Part shown: positions 54,668 through 64,000 of the stretch, one piece after another
How the letters are laid out: each line of letters starts with the position of its first letter
How positions within the stretch are numbered: the stretch's first letter is position 1
DNA from: Alphaproteobacteria bacterium
GTDB taxonomy: Bacteria; Pseudomonadota; Alphaproteobacteria; Sphingomonadales; Sphingomonadaceae
Direction: 5' to 3'
DNA length: 64,000 nucleotides
NCBI GenBank assembly: GCA_018823325.1
Contig: JAHJIJ010000034.1
Span: forward strand, 213,150-277,149
Made by a program: the position numbers and the translations under genes
The notes under the pieces: model-generated
What the model was told of the DNA's origin: nothing
What the model saw: the letters and a program-made list of their open reading frames with translations, nothing else
The model's database searches: none

Positions 54668-55771
54668 ATGACTGCAATTGACCAGAGACTGGAAGCTTCG
54701 CCGCCAGCGCCTGTCCGCGAGGCGCCCTCCGCGTCGGCGCGCGCGCTGGCGACCACTCCCGACGACATGGCCATGCTCCGCGCCGCCGTCGACCTGACGC
54801 GCGATCTGGCAACCGCACGGCCGGGCATTTACTGGCCGGATTTCCTCGCATCCGCTCTGATCGGCTATGCCGGCATGGCAATTGCCATTCTGGCGCAGCA
54901 AGTCTGGATCGTGCTGCTTGCCGGAGCCATGTCCGCGCTGGCACTGTATCGCGCCACCAGCTTCATTCATGAACTGACGCATATCCGTGCAGGCGCCCTG
55001 CCGGGCTTCCGCTTCATATGGAACCTGCTGGTCGGCATTCCGCTGCTGTTCCCGTCCTTCCTTTACGAGGGCGTCCACACGCAGCATCACGCCAAGACCC
55101 GTTACGGGACCATCGATGATCCCGAATATCTGCCGCTGGCACTGATGAAACCGTGGAGCTTGCCGCTCTTCATCCTCGTCGCAGCGCTGGCGCCCGTGGC
55201 TTTTCTGCTGCGCTTCGGCGTTCTCGCGCCGCTCAGCGTGGTTATTCCGCCGCTGCGTCGTTTGATCGTGGCGCGCTATTCGGCGCTCTCGATCAACCCC
55301 GACTATCGCCGCCGTCCGCCTGAAGGCGCGTTCGCGCGCATGTGGGCCTGGCAGGAAGCCGGAACGAGCCTGTGGTCAATCATGCTCATGGCAAGCGTTG
55401 CGTTCGTCGGCTGGCGGCCGCTACTCACTTATCTGGCCATTCTCTCGGTCGCCATGGTCGCCAACCAGCTCCGCACCCTCGTCGCTCATCTCTGGGAGAA
55501 TGAGGGGGATACCATGACGGTCACCGGCCAGTTCCTCGATTCGGTGAACGTGCCGCCGCCCGCGCCGTTGGCAGCGCTCTGGGCGCCGGTCGGCCTGCGC
55601 TATCACGCACTGCACCACCTCCTGCCAAGCGTGCCCTATCATTCGCTTGGCGAAGCGCACCGCCGGATCGCAGGCCACCTCGGCAGCGGATCGACCTATG
55701 AGAAATCCAACTATCCAGGGATGATCCCGCTGGTTGTTCGCATCGCACGCAGCACGATGACCGTTCGGTAG
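54668..55771 (+). CDS. Membrane fatty acid desaturase family protein
   Basis: This 367-residue integral membrane di-iron protein has histidine boxes HELTH (101-105), HTQHH (137-141) and a late HALHHLLP plus YHSLGEAH. Several hydrophobic segments flank them. The family includes fatty-acyl desaturases, sphingolipid-modifying enzymes and beta-carotene ketolase-like hydroxylases; the substrate is not readable here. It shares a 157-bp divergent promoter region with the GNAT-fold gene. Confidence 0.87.
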   Translation: MTAIDQRLEASPPAPVREAPSASARALATTPDDMAMLRAAVDLTRDLATARPGIYWPDFLASALIGYAGMAIAILAQQVWIVLLAGAMSALALYRATSFIHELTHIRAGALPGFRFIWNLLVGIPLLFPSFLYEGVHTQHHAKTRYGTIDDPEYLPLALMKPWSLPLFILVAALAPVAFLLRFGVLAPLSVVIPPLRRLIVARYSALSINPDYRRRPPEGAFARMWAWQEAGTSLWSIMLMASVAFVGWRPLLTYLAILSVAMVANQLRTLVAHLWENEGDTMTVTGQFLDSVNVPPPAPLAALWAPVGLRYHALHHLLPSVPYHSLGEAHRRIAGHLGSGSTYEKSNYPGMIPLVVRIARSTMTVR

Positions 55772-55855
55772 ATTAGTCGAAGTTCAGGATATCAGTCCTG
55801 GTCAGACGCATTTTCCTCATCGCCTTTAGACCGGCAAGGTGGCATCTGCCTTGCC

Positions 55856-56194
55856 ATGCCTACCATCGCGCTGCTGCTCGCTTCCAATATCCTGATGACG
55901 ACAGCGTGGTACTGGCACCTGAAAGGGGGCATGGCCAAGCCGCTCGCGCTGGTCATCCTGATCAGCTGGGGTATCGCCTTTTTCGAATATTGCTTTGCCG
56001 TGCCAGCCAACCGCATCGGCTATGCCAGCGGCTGGAGCGCCGGCCAGCTCAAGATCGCTCAGGAAGTCATAGCGCTAGGAGTCTTCGGGATATTCATGGT
56101 CGCCTTCCTCGGCGAGCCGCTGAACTGGCGCCATCTGGGCGCCTTCCTCTGCCTGCTGGGTGCGGTTGCTTTCCTATTCTGGGGTAAAGCCTGA
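55856..56194 (+). CDS. DUF486 small membrane protein (DMT superfamily)
   Basis: This 112-residue protein has four predicted helices and the DUF486 pattern NILMTTAWYWHLK, SWGIAFFEYCFAVPANRIGY, GQLKIAQEVIALGVF. It resembles small multidrug-resistance-like transporters of the DMT superfamily. Its function is unknown. Confidence 0.88.
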   Translation: MPTIALLLASNILMTTAWYWHLKGGMAKPLALVILISWGIAFFEYCFAVPANRIGYASGWSAGQLKIAQEVIALGVFGIFMVAFLGEPLNWRHLGAFLCLLGAVAFLFWGKA

Positions 56195-56209
56195 CGTCCG
56201 CCAAAGCCC

Positions 56210-57121
56210 TCAAAAATCGTAGACGAGCGTCGCACGCGTGATGGTGTCCGTCATCTCCGCGCCTTCCGCCGGCGAGGTTTCATGGCGGACCGCATACGAC
56301 AATCGTGCAGAGAGCGATCCGTTCAGCTTCCCTGTCAGGCCTGTCGTATTGGAATAGCTGCTGTTGCCAGAGCTCCAGACGGCCTGAGCATTGTTCTTGA
56401 GCTCGAACGCTCGGGAAAGCTGCCAGCGCAGATCCGCGGCCGCCAGGGTATTCAGCTCCGTTGTGTCTGGCTCCCCGATCCAGACTGTCCGTCGCCATGC
56501 GGGACCGCCTTTGACGTCCAGACGGACATTTGCCTCTTGAACCAGTCGGACGCCGACACCGCCGGACGCGATAGTCCGGTCAGAGAATCCCTGAAAACGA
56601 TCTTTCTCATAGGTGGCGAGGCCATAAGCGTAGATCGACTCATTCAAGGTGAAGTTCGGCTCATAGCTGGCCATCCACTGATTCCGCGTCGTTACGCCGT
56701 CACTGCGCTGATAATCGACATTCGCACGAAACTTGTGGAGCCAGTCTATGCCGCGCCGTTCGAGCGCCAGGCCAGCGCTGATCCCGGAACTATCTGTATT
56801 CCCGGTCGTGATGAAGCCGCCCAGCTCTCCACTTCCAGACCAGGCCCGAAAAAAGCTGGCGTTGCGAAGGCGCGCTTCCCGCTCCGCTGCCACTGCGGCC
56901 TGATGGGTATTGACCTTTTCATCAATTTCCCGGGCATGGTCGGGATGGGTCTGCTTGGCAAAACGGGCGACCGTTGCCAGTGCACCGGCGTCGCCGCTCT
57001 CAATAGCAGCATCGAGCATTGCTTGGAGCGAAGGCGGCAATTCCGCCTGCGCCGACACAGGCCAAATTGCTGCTGAGCCCGCGAACATCAGCGCGACAAG
57101 TCGCCACAGGGCTGACCTCAT
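56210..57121 (-). CDS. DUF481 outer-membrane protein
   Basis: This 303-residue protein has a signal peptide (cleavage after VSAQA), a helical region to about residue 80 (Ala-rich, LATVARFAKQTHPD) and then a DUF481 barrel beginning ELGGFITTGNTDSSGISAGL, ending in Phe (LVYDF). DUF481 proteins are putative outer-membrane beta-barrels of unknown ligand. ATG at 57121 is preceded by GGAG. It is the last gene of the yebC-ruvC run, 98 bp after ruvC. Confidence 0.87.
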   Translation of the reverse strand: MRSALWRLVALMFAGSAAIWPVSAQAELPPSLQAMLDAAIESGDAGALATVARFAKQTHPDHAREIDEKVNTHQAAVAAEREARLRNASFFRAWSGSGELGGFITTGNTDSSGISAGLALERRGIDWLHKFRANVDYQRSDGVTTRNQWMASYEPNFTLNESIYAYGLATYEKDRFQGFSDRTIASGGVGVRLVQEANVRLDVKGGPAWRRTVWIGEPDTTELNTLAAADLRWQLSRAFELKNNAQAVWSSGNSSYSNTTGLTGKLNGSLSARLSYAVRHETSPAEGAEMTDTITRATLVYDF

Positions 57122-57219
57122 AGCTGTATCTCCATCAGTAAACGCCAGATACCCGCTTGTTCCACCACTGCTTCCGCCTTCATCCGAATTCAACCCAAGG
57201 ATGACCTTGCTGGAAGACG

Positions 57220-57702
57220 CTAAAGCAACAGCTTGCTTGCGCGGAGATGTGCATGGGTGATCGCAACCGCGAGAGCGTCGGCCGCATCCGGCCCGGCAAG
57301 ACTTGTTCCGGGAAGCAATCGCAAGACCATGGCATGGATCTGATCCTTGCTCGCATTGCCGACGCCGACAATTGCTTTTTTGACAAGCCGGGCAGCATAT
57401 TCGCCGACCGGGATATTGGCTCTTGCGGCACCGAGCAGAACCACGCCGCGGGCCTGCCCCAATTTGAGTGTGGACTGCGGATTGCTGTTCACGAACACCT
57501 CTTCGACTGCCGCCTCGTCCGGCCGGTATTCGTCGATAAGCGCCGCTATCGCAGCATCGAGTGCGACAAGCCGGATCGGCAAGCCGTCGCTGGCCACCGT
57601 ACGAATCTGCCCGTTGGCGATGTGAGAGAGGCGATTGCCCTCCGCGCGAACCAGTCCCCAGCCGGTCGTGCCCAGGCCAGGGTCCAGGCCGAGAATGATC
57701 AT
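57220..57702 (-). CDS. ruvC: Holliday junction resolvase RuvC
   Basis: This 160-residue protein has the catalytic acids Asp7 ([12 protein letters not shown]), Glu68 ([14 protein letters not shown]), Asp139 and Asp142 (GPDAADALA). It cuts Holliday junctions with RuvAB. It follows yebC on the same strand by 19 bases; ruvA and ruvB are not in the window. Confidence 0.96.
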   Translation of the reverse strand: MIILGLDPGLGTTGWGLVRAEGNRLSHIANGQIRTVASDGLPIRLVALDAAIAALIDEYRPDEAAVEEVFVNSNPQSTLKLGQARGVVLLGAARANIPVGEYAARLVKKAIVGVGNASKDQIHAMVLRLLPGTSLAGPDAADALAVAITHAHLRASKLLL

Positions 57703-57721
57703 GAACGCAGTTCGGGGTGGC

Positions 57722-58465
57722 TCACCCGAGCTTTTCCATCACGTCATCGGGCACTTCATAATTGCCCCAGACCGTCTGCACGTCATCATCGTCATCGAGG
57801 GCATCGACGAGCTTGAGGAGCGTGCCGGCATTGCTCTCGTCCAACTCAACTGTCGTCTGGGGTCTCCAGGCCAAATTGGCACTGTTTGCCGCGCCCAGCT
57901 TGTCTTCCAGCGCCTTGGCCACTTCATGCAGCGCGTCCATGGCCGTCCAGATTTCATGCTCATCGTCATTTGAGGATACGTCCTCCGCCCCAGCTTCCAG
58001 TGCGGCCTCGAAGATCGCGTCCGGATCGCCTGCGCTCACCGGATAGGTGATGAGACCCATGCGATCGAACCCATGGCTCACCGCGCCAGAAGCGCCGAGA
58101 TTGCCGCCGTTCTTCGAGAAAGCCGTACGAACGTTGGTCGCCGTGCGATTACGGTTGTCGGTCAGCGCCTCGACGATGATCGCAACGCCGCCGGGGCCAT
58201 AGCCCTCATAACGCACTTCCTCGTAGTTCTCCGCATCGCCCTTGCTCGCCTTGTCGATGGCGCGCTGGATATTATCCTTGGGCATGGACTGCGCTTTGGC
58301 GGCGTTCACGGCAAGACGCAGGCGCGGGTTCATGTCCGGGTCGGGCGCGCCCATCTTGGCCGCCACGGTAATCTCGCGCGAGAGCTTGGAGAACATGGCC
58401 GAGCGCTTCTTGTCCTGCGCGCCCTTGCGATGCATGATATTCTTGAATTTGCTATGGCCTGCCAA
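57722..58465 (-). CDS. yebC: YebC/PmpR-family regulator (translation factor TACO1-like)
   Basis: This 247-residue protein starts at a TTG (58465) after AAGGAG; the reading [17 protein letters not shown] matches the invariant YebC N-terminus, so the rare start is secure. [24 protein letters not shown] is also diagnostic. The family was called a transcription regulator but recent work points to relief of ribosome stalling at polyproline. It is in the common yebC-ruvC order. Confidence 0.95.
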   Translation of the reverse strand: MAGHSKFKNIMHRKGAQDKKRSAMFSKLSREITVAAKMGAPDPDMNPRLRLAVNAAKAQSMPKDNIQRAIDKASKGDAENYEEVRYEGYGPGGVAIIVEALTDNRNRTATNVRTAFSKNGGNLGASGAVSHGFDRMGLITYPVSAGDPDAIFEAALEAGAEDVSSNDDEHEIWTAMDALHEVAKALEDKLGAANSANLAWRPQTTVELDESNAGTLLKLVDALDDDDDVQTVWGNYEVPDDVMEKLG

Positions 58466-58641
58466 CGGCCTGCTCCTTCGATTGTTTGATCCGGATTTCC
58501 TGGCGCCTCCTATCGCGGCAAGTCCGAACAGGCAACGGGGGCGGAGGCCGGACGGGAAATGACCGCCATCGAAATGTCGCAGAAGGACATGACAATGGCA
58601 TTGTGCGCGCTGTCGCGCACGGGGCCAGGCAGGGAGGCCGA

Positions 58642-59751
58642 ATGTTGAGCCGCAGGGAAACGATGGGGTTGGGAGCTGCTGGGCTCGCATTACCGGTAAT
58701 CGGCGCAGGCGCAGGACATGCCAGGACCCTGGACGGCGGCCCACCCCTCGTTTTTGCGCATCGCGGAGCGAGCGCACTCAGGCCCGAGCATACGCTGGAG
58801 GCCTATGGCCGGGCCATTGCGGACGGCGCGGATTTTATCGAACCCGACCTCGTTATGACGAAGGATGGCGCTCTCGTGGCTCGGCACGAGAATGAGATTG
58901 GCGGCACCACAGATGTCGCCAGTCGACCCGAATTTGCGGATCGTCGATCGACGAAAATCATCGACGGCCAAGAGATGGCGGGCTGGTTTACCGAGGATTT
59001 CACGCTTGCCGAACTCAAGACCCTGCGTGCGATCGAACGGCTGGGGCCCATCCGCCCCGCGAGCCAGAAGCAAGATGGCAAATATTCCATTCCCACGCTG
59101 GCGGAGGTGATCGCCTTCACCGCCACGAAGGCGAAAGAGCATGGTCGTACGGTCGGCCTGATACCGGAGGTCAAGCATTCGAGTTACTTCGCCAGTATCG
59201 GGCTACCGCTGGAGGAAACCCTTCTCACCGAGCTGGCCGCTCACGACTATAGTCGGCAATGCCCTGTCATTATCCAGTCGTTCGAAGTGGCGAACTTGCG
59301 CGCCATCCGCGCACGGATTGATCATCGGCCGAACATTCGCCTGCTCCAGCTGCTTGAAGATTTCTCACGGCAGCCGGCCGACGCCATGTTGACCGGCAGC
59401 AGCACAACCTATGGCGACATGGTTTCGCCCGTTGGCCTTGCCAAGATCGCCACCTATGCCGACGCGATCGGCCCCTGGTCACGATCAATCATTCCGCTCG
59501 ATGCAGATCAGCGACTTGGCAAGCCCACCAGCCTTGTCAGCGATGCTCATGCCGCCGGCCTTCGCGTGTATGTTTACACGTTCCGTCCCGAGAACCGCTT
59601 TTTGCCTGCCGAGCTAAGGGGCCCTGGCGATGACAATATGCGTCATGAAGGCGGGTCCATCGCCGAAATACGACGCTATCTTTCGCTGGGCATCGATGGC
59701 GTCTTCACCGACGATTCGGCCGTTGGCCGGCTCGCGGTCGACGGGGCCTGA
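58642..59751 (+). CDS. Glycerophosphodiester phosphodiesterase, exported
   Basis: This 369-residue protein begins [17 protein letters not shown], a twin-arginine or Sec signal, and has the GDPD motif [17 protein letters not shown], Glu-Pro-Asp in [19 protein letters not shown], and EVKHSSYF. It releases glycerol-3-phosphate and an alcohol from glycerophosphodiesters in the periplasm, and is close to GlpQ in length. The ATG at 58642 has AGGGAGG upstream. Divergent from yebC. Confidence 0.92.
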   Translation: MLSRRETMGLGAAGLALPVIGAGAGHARTLDGGPPLVFAHRGASALRPEHTLEAYGRAIADGADFIEPDLVMTKDGALVARHENEIGGTTDVASRPEFADRRSTKIIDGQEMAGWFTEDFTLAELKTLRAIERLGPIRPASQKQDGKYSIPTLAEVIAFTATKAKEHGRTVGLIPEVKHSSYFASIGLPLEETLLTELAAHDYSRQCPVIIQSFEVANLRAIRARIDHRPNIRLLQLLEDFSRQPADAMLTGSSTTYGDMVSPVGLAKIATYADAIGPWSRSIIPLDADQRLGKPTSLVSDAHAAGLRVYVYTFRPENRFLPAELRGPGDDNMRHEGGSIAEIRRYLSLGIDGVFTDDSAVGRLAVDGA

Positions 59752-59793
59752 TCGACGCTGGTTTCTCACTCGCGCCCGCGCTATCCCGCTGCC

Positions 59794-62604
59794 ATGGCAT
59801 CTCGCAATCACCTCTATCTCGTCGATGGCTCCGGCTACATCTTTCGCGCTTATCACCAGCTTCCGCCACTGACCAATCGGCACGGCATCCCCGCAGGCGC
59901 CGTCTATGGCTATACGGCGATGCTGTGGAAGCTCGCGGACGCGCTCGACAAGGAAGAGGGACCCACCCATCTCGCGGTCATTCTCGACAAGGGGTCGCAC
60001 ACCTTCAGAAACGATCTTTACGATCAGTATAAGGCACACAGGCCACCCCCGCCGGAAGATCTCGTCCCGCAGTTTCCGCTGATCCGGGAAGCGACGCGTG
60101 CCTTTTCACTGCCGTGCATAGAGGAAGCCGGTTTCGAGGCAGATGATATCATAGCGACTTACACATGCCGCGCGGTCGAAGCGGGTTGGGACGTCACGAT
60201 CGTATCGTCCGACAAGGATCTGATGCAGCTTATTGCCCTGTCCAGTGAAGATGGTCCGGGCGTGGACATGCTCGATACCATGAAAAATGAACGGCGCGGC
60301 GCCGACTATGTTCTGGAGAAGTTTGGCGTCCGTCCCGACCAGCTTGGTGACGTTCTCGCGCTTATGGGTGACGCTGTTGATAACATTCCGGGCGTGCCCG
60401 GCATCGGCGCCAAGACTGCGGCCAAGCTGATTGTCGAGTATGATAATCTTGACGCCGTCCTCGCGGCTGCGCCGACGATGAAGCCCAGCAAGATGCGCGA
60501 CAATCTGATCGCACATGAGGAGATGGCCCGCCTCTCCCGCCAGCTTGTCGCGCTCCATTGTGACATGCCGCTGCCGCAAACGCTTGATGACCTGAAGCTC
60601 GATGGCATTCCCGTCGAACCGCTACGCAGCTTCCTTGAGGATCAAGGCTTCAAGGCGCTCCTGTCCCGCATGGCCGCCCACGCGCCAGGGAAGGAGAAGG
60701 CCGACCCCATTGCAGCGGCATCTGCAACCTCGGACCCAGAGACGCCGGATTTCGTCCCATTACCGCCCATCGATTGCGACAGCTATGAAACGGTAACCTC
60801 TCTGGAGCGGCTCGATGCATGGGTCGCCGACTCCTTTGCCAGCGGCATCATCGCCATCGACACCGAAACGGATTCGCTCGACAGCATGGCAGCCAATCTC
60901 GTCGGCATCTGCCTCGCCACGGCGCCCGGCAAAGCTTGCTATATTCCGCTCGGTCACCGCAGTGGCGACGACATGTTCGCCGAGGCACCACCGCAGATCG
61001 CCCTTGCCGACGCCGTCGCGCGTCTGCGCCCGCTGCTGATCGATCCGAGCGTGCTCAAGATTGGCCACAACATCAAATATGATCTCAATGTGCTGATCCG
61101 CCATGGACTGCGCGTGGCGCCGATCGACGACACGCTGGTGATGAGCTTCGACCTCGATGCCGGCCAGTCCCTTGCCGGGCACGGTATGGATGAAGTGGCA
61201 CACGCCGTATTGGAACACACCTGCATCAGCTTCAAGGACGTGACCGGCACTGGCAAGAAGGCGATCAGCTTCGCGCAGGTGCCGCTGGATGCCGCGACCC
61301 GTTATGGCGGCGAAGATGCGGACGTGACCTGGCGGCTGTGGACTCGCTTCAAGCCTCGCCTGGCGCAGGAAGGTGCCACGCGCGTCTACGAGCTCGTCGA
61401 TCGACCTCTCATACCTGTTGTCGCAGGCATGGAGCGCGTGGGCATCAAGGTCGATCGCGATCATCTCTCGCGGCTGTCGGGCCAATTCGCACAGGAGATG
61501 GCGCGTCTCGAAGAGGAGATTCACGCGGAAGCTGGCCAGCCCTTCGCGATCGGATCCACCCAGCAACTCGGTGCCATCCTGTTCGAGAAGATGGGGCTGA
61601 AGGGCGGCAAGAAAGGCAAGTCAGGTGCCTATTCCACCGATGTCACGGTGCTGGAGAAGATGAAAGCGGAGGGCGTAAAGATCGCGGGGCTGGTGCTGGA
61701 CTGGCGCCAGCTCTCGAAGCTCAAATCCACATATACTGACGCGCTGCAGGCGCAGATCAATCGGGATACAGGACGAGTTCACACGAGCTATTCACTCACT
61801 GGTGCGCAGACGGGTCGGCTCTCGTCGACCGACCCGAACCTCCAGAATATCCCAATCCGCACCGAAGTTGGCCGTCAGATTCGCGACGCATTCGTCGCCG
61901 AACCGGGGAATGTGATTCTCGCGGCGGATTACAGCCAGATCGAACTGCGGCTTGCTGCGCACATGGCGGACGTGCCCCAGCTGCGCGAGGCATTTCGGCG
62001 CGGCGAGGATATTCACGCCGCGACGGCTCAGGAGCTGTTCGGCGAAGTCAACCGAGACACACGCGCGCGCGCTAAGACGATCAACTTTGCTATCCTCTAC
62101 GGCATTTCCCGATGGGGTCTTGCTTCCCGGCTGGAGATCGACGCTGACGAAGCCCAGGCTATGATCAGCCGCTATTTCGACCGTTTTCCAGGCATCTCAG
62201 CCTATATCAACGAGACTCTTGAGAAGGTTCGTTCCACCGGCCACACGCAGACGCTTTTCGGCCGGAAGACCTGGTTCAACCAGATCAGGTCACCCATCCA
62301 GCATGTCCGCCAGGGCGCGGAACGCGCGGCGATCAATGCGCCTATCCAGGGTACCAGTGCCGACATCATCAAACGGGCGATGGTGCGCATGGGTCCTGCC
62401 CTGCAGAAAGCCGGGCTAGACCGGGTCAAGATGTTGCTGCAGGTGCATGACGAGCTGGTCTTCGAGCTGCCTCAGGAGGATGTGGAAGCGGCGACGCCGA
62501 TCATTCGCAGCGTGATGGCTGGCGCCGCCGAGCCTTTGGTGACGCTCAGCGTCCCGCTGGGGGTCGAGATTGGCACCGGCGCAAGCTGGGGTGCGGCCCA
62601 TTAA
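59794..62604 (+). CDS. polA: DNA polymerase I
   Basis: This 936-residue protein has all three activities: a 5-nuclease domain at residues 1 to about 300 (SSDKDLMQLI; GIGAKTAAKLI), the 3-5 exonuclease with the Asp356-Glu358 pair (IDTETDS) and the polymerase domain (LAADYSQIELRL; KTINFAILYGIS; LLQVHDELVFE). It fills gaps and removes primers. All catalytic motifs look intact. Confidence 0.97.
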   Translation: MASRNHLYLVDGSGYIFRAYHQLPPLTNRHGIPAGAVYGYTAMLWKLADALDKEEGPTHLAVILDKGSHTFRNDLYDQYKAHRPPPPEDLVPQFPLIREATRAFSLPCIEEAGFEADDIIATYTCRAVEAGWDVTIVSSDKDLMQLIALSSEDGPGVDMLDTMKNERRGADYVLEKFGVRPDQLGDVLALMGDAVDNIPGVPGIGAKTAAKLIVEYDNLDAVLAAAPTMKPSKMRDNLIAHEEMARLSRQLVALHCDMPLPQTLDDLKLDGIPVEPLRSFLEDQGFKALLSRMAAHAPGKEKADPIAAASATSDPETPDFVPLPPIDCDSYETVTSLERLDAWVADSFASGIIAIDTETDSLDSMAANLVGICLATAPGKACYIPLGHRSGDDMFAEAPPQIALADAVARLRPLLIDPSVLKIGHNIKYDLNVLIRHGLRVAPIDDTLVMSFDLDAGQSLAGHGMDEVAHAVLEHTCISFKDVTGTGKKAISFAQVPLDAATRYGGEDADVTWRLWTRFKPRLAQEGATRVYELVDRPLIPVVAGMERVGIKVDRDHLSRLSGQFAQEMARLEEEIHAEAGQPFAIGSTQQLGAILFEKMGLKGGKKGKSGAYSTDVTVLEKMKAEGVKIAGLVLDWRQLSKLKSTYTDALQAQINRDTGRVHTSYSLTGAQTGRLSSTDPNLQNIPIRTEVGRQIRDAFVAEPGNVILAADYSQIELRLAAHMADVPQLREAFRRGEDIHAATAQELFGEVNRDTRARAKTINFAILYGISRWGLASRLEIDADEAQAMISRYFDRFPGISAYINETLEKVRSTGHTQTLFGRKTWFNQIRSPIQHVRQGAERAAINAPIQGTSADIIKRAMVRMGPALQKAGLDRVKMLLQVHDELVFELPQEDVEAATPIIRSVMAGAAEPLVTLSVPLGVEIGTGASWGAAH

Positions 62605-62631
62605 AGTCATGCCATCAGGCTGGCAGGAAGC

Positions 62632-63435
62632 ATGAGTCACCTGTTCATCTTCGGCTTTGGATACACGGCAGGGCGACTGGCACGAACCCTCATACCGAAG
62701 GGGTGGACGATCGAGTCCACGGGGAGTGCGGGGACACTGGCATTCGAGGATGAGGCTGCGGTGGCCGCCGCACTCTGCCGCGCGACGCACGTCCTCTCCT
62801 CCGTGCCGCCAGGTGAGGATAACGATCCGGTCTTGAAGCGCTACGAAGGGCAGTTGCGCGGCGCACCTGCGCGTTGGATCGGCTATCTCTCTTCCACAGG
62901 TGTGTATGGGGACACGAGGGGCGCATGGGTGGATGAGACGGCGCCCGTAGGTCACGGAAGACGCAATGCACGGACCGCGGCCGATCTGGCGTGGCAAGGG
63001 CTCGGGCGCGCAGTTCATGTGTTTCGCCTGCCCGGTATCTATGGGCCGGGCCGCAGCGCGCTGGATCGCATCAGAGAAGGCCGGGCGCGCCGAATCGCGG
63101 TGCCGGATCAGATCTTCAGCCGTGTCCACGTGGATGATATCCTGTCGGGGGTCATGGCGAGCATGAGCAGGCCGGCAGGTATTTACAACCTCGCGGATGA
63201 CCTCCCATGCTCGCAGAACGACGTCATTGCGCACGGATGCGCGCTGCTCGACCTGCCCATACCGCCCATGCAGTCGATCGAAGAAGCCGGCCTCTCACCG
63301 GCGGCCCGCGCCTTCTACGCTGAGAACCGCCGGGTCGCGAACGGCAAAGCCAAACGTCTTCTTGGCTGGCGACCACGTTTTGCCGATTATCGAAGCGGCC
63401 TCTCAGCGTGTCTGGCGGCGGAATCGCTCCCGTAA
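62632..63435 (+). CDS. NAD-dependent epimerase/dehydratase-like SDR (YeeZ-like)
   Basis: This 267-residue protein starts with the dinucleotide-binding FGFGYTAGRLAR and has YLSSTGVYGDTRGAWVDE and FRLPGIYGPGRSALD. The usual YxxxK catalytic pair is not seen (the region after the Ser-Ser-Thr strand has no obvious lysine), as in the YeeZ group of atypical SDRs. Its substrate is unknown. Its last 33 bases overlap the convergent DMT-transporter gene. Confidence 0.85.
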   Translation: MSHLFIFGFGYTAGRLARTLIPKGWTIESTGSAGTLAFEDEAAVAAALCRATHVLSSVPPGEDNDPVLKRYEGQLRGAPARWIGYLSSTGVYGDTRGAWVDETAPVGHGRRNARTAADLAWQGLGRAVHVFRLPGIYGPGRSALDRIREGRARRIAVPDQIFSRVHVDDILSGVMASMSRPAGIYNLADDLPCSQNDVIAHGCALLDLPIPPMQSIEEAGLSPAARAFYAENRRVANGKAKRLLGWRPRFADYRSGLSACLAAESLP

Positions 63436-63849
63436 GGCAATGATCATGCCGGCCAGTGACAGCATGACGCCACCCACCGCCAAGGGCGTCCATCGATAGC
63501 CCTCCAACGCCGTGGAAATCGCCATCGCCAGAATGGGAATGAGAACGCTGGTATAGGCAGCCGGGCCAGCGCCGATACGCTGTACGAGCCCGAAATAGAG
63601 AGGGAAGGTGATGACCGATCCCGCAAGCGCCAAATACAGGACGCCCAACCAGTATCCGTGGCGCAGGTCGACAACGGGAGGCCCATCGACCAGCCATGCA
63701 AAGGCAGCGTCGGCAAGGGCGCCGATGGCCATGCCCCAAACGAGCATCGCAGCCATCGGCACGGCACGCGCCAGCGGGGCGGCCTGCATGACATTGGCAA
63801 TCGACGCACACAGCACCGCAAGCAGGCACAAACCGAGGCCGAGCAACAC
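63403..63849 (-). CDS. EamA-family (DMT) transporter, C-terminal half only, probably truncated
   Basis: From a GTG at 63849 the frame encodes 148 residues with five membrane helices and one EamA repeat (AGSVITFPLYFGLVQRIGAGPAAYTSVLIPILAMAIST). Full EamA transporters have two repeats and about 300 residues. The frame stays open upstream to a TGA at 63916, adding only a linker-like AQLPRNAHAPEDVLLGLG. The N-terminal repeat is missing, and a tandem repeat begins right there. It could be a remnant or a one-domain form. Confidence 0.55.
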   Translation of the reverse strand: MLLGLGLCLLAVLCASIANVMQAAPLARAVPMAAMLVWGMAIGALADAAFAWLVDGPPVVDLRHGYWLGVLYLALAGSVITFPLYFGLVQRIGAGPAAYTSVLIPILAMAISTALEGYRWTPLAVGGVMLSLAGMIIALRERFRRQTR

Positions 63850-63868
63850 ATCCTCAGGTGCATGCGCA

Positions 63869-63958
63869 TTTCGCGGAAGTTGGGCAGTGATTTCGCGCGA
63901 TCTCGGGCACGCGTTTCACGGCATCGCGGGCAGCCATTTCGCGCCCTCGGGCAGGCTG
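63869..63958. repeat. Imperfect 22-23-bp tandem repeat, four copies
   Basis: Copies start with TTTCGCG or TTTCACG at 63869, 63891, 63914 and 63937, each ending in GGGCAG or GGGCAC, with a loose consensus TTTCGCGNNATCNCGGGCAG. The unit length is not a multiple of three. It sits at the broken end of the DMT-transporter gene. Confidence 0.65.
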
Positions 63959-64000
63959 GCCAACGGGTGTTATTGAGTCAGGGCTGAAGGCTTTGGTCAA

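Noticed and set aside
63444..63869. Alternative minus-strand frame over the DMT transporter half with an ATG start
   Set aside because: Its translation is Arg/Cys/Ser-rich and lacks membrane helices, while the other frame gives a typical EamA domain.

Overview
The window is a GC-rich chromosomal segment of an alphaproteobacterium, most likely a sphingomonad (Sphingomonadales). Pointers to this are a CrtZ-type carotene hydroxylase, a very large TonB-dependent receptor, a HisZ-SerA-SerC neighbourhood, a TorF-type porin, the alphaproteobacterial form of SerC and intergenic palindromes built on a CGTTCGTGTCGAG core. It holds about 60 protein genes, almost all housekeeping or metabolic. I saw no rRNA, tRNA, CRISPR array, insertion sequence, phage or integrase.

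Layout. 1-2.9 kb: a molybdenum hydroxylase large subunit running off the left edge, downstream of the Fe-S carrier Mrp. 3-8.4 kb: envelope proteolysis genes (hflK-hflC, a Do-family protease) and a HerA-like ATPase. 8.5-12.4 kb: a TonB-dependent receptor overlapping a lipoprotein beta-propeller phytase, probably a phosphate-scavenging unit. 12.6-16.3 kb: queF, sseA-metC, and a TorF-like porin behind an unusually structured leader. 16.4-22.2 kb: a secreted cyclophilin, crtZ, an acyl-CoA synthetase and the lgt-midA-pgeF operon. 22.3-26.7 kb: a HAD phosphatase divergent from a four-gene Mla-type lipid transport operon. 26.7-34.4 kb: pepN, argH with a small lipoprotein, a TlpA-like thioredoxin, and a DNA ligase/exonuclease pair. 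34.5-39.4 kb: tldD, a DUF2007 gene, a ccdAB toxin-antitoxin pair, a PPOX-DUF924 fusion and a DUF389 membrane protein. 39.5-48.2 kb: amino-acid biosynthesis (hisZ, serA, serC, pheA) mixed with an extensin-like lipoprotein, a LOG-family protein and a membrane cytochrome c. 48.3-52.1 kb: two consecutive glnK-amtB units, each with a textbook sigma-54 promoter and an NtrC-like palindrome. 52.4-64 kb: MAPEG, a Blh-like phosphatase, a GNAT-fold protein that may be a bacterial ceramide synthase, a fatty acid desaturase, yebC-ruvC, gdpD, polA, an epimerase-like gene and half of a DMT transporter next to a 23-bp tandem repeat.

The most interesting signals are mostly non-coding or architectural: the hairpin-rich leader of the porin with mutually exclusive stems before a terminator; the two nearly identical PII genes that serve two quite different ammonium transporters and whose cassettes end in the same 24-nt motif; the PPOX-DUF924 fusion; the argH/tlpA start codons that share one CATG; and three families of palindromic intergenic repeats. 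No wholly new multi-gene system could be shown from sequence alone.
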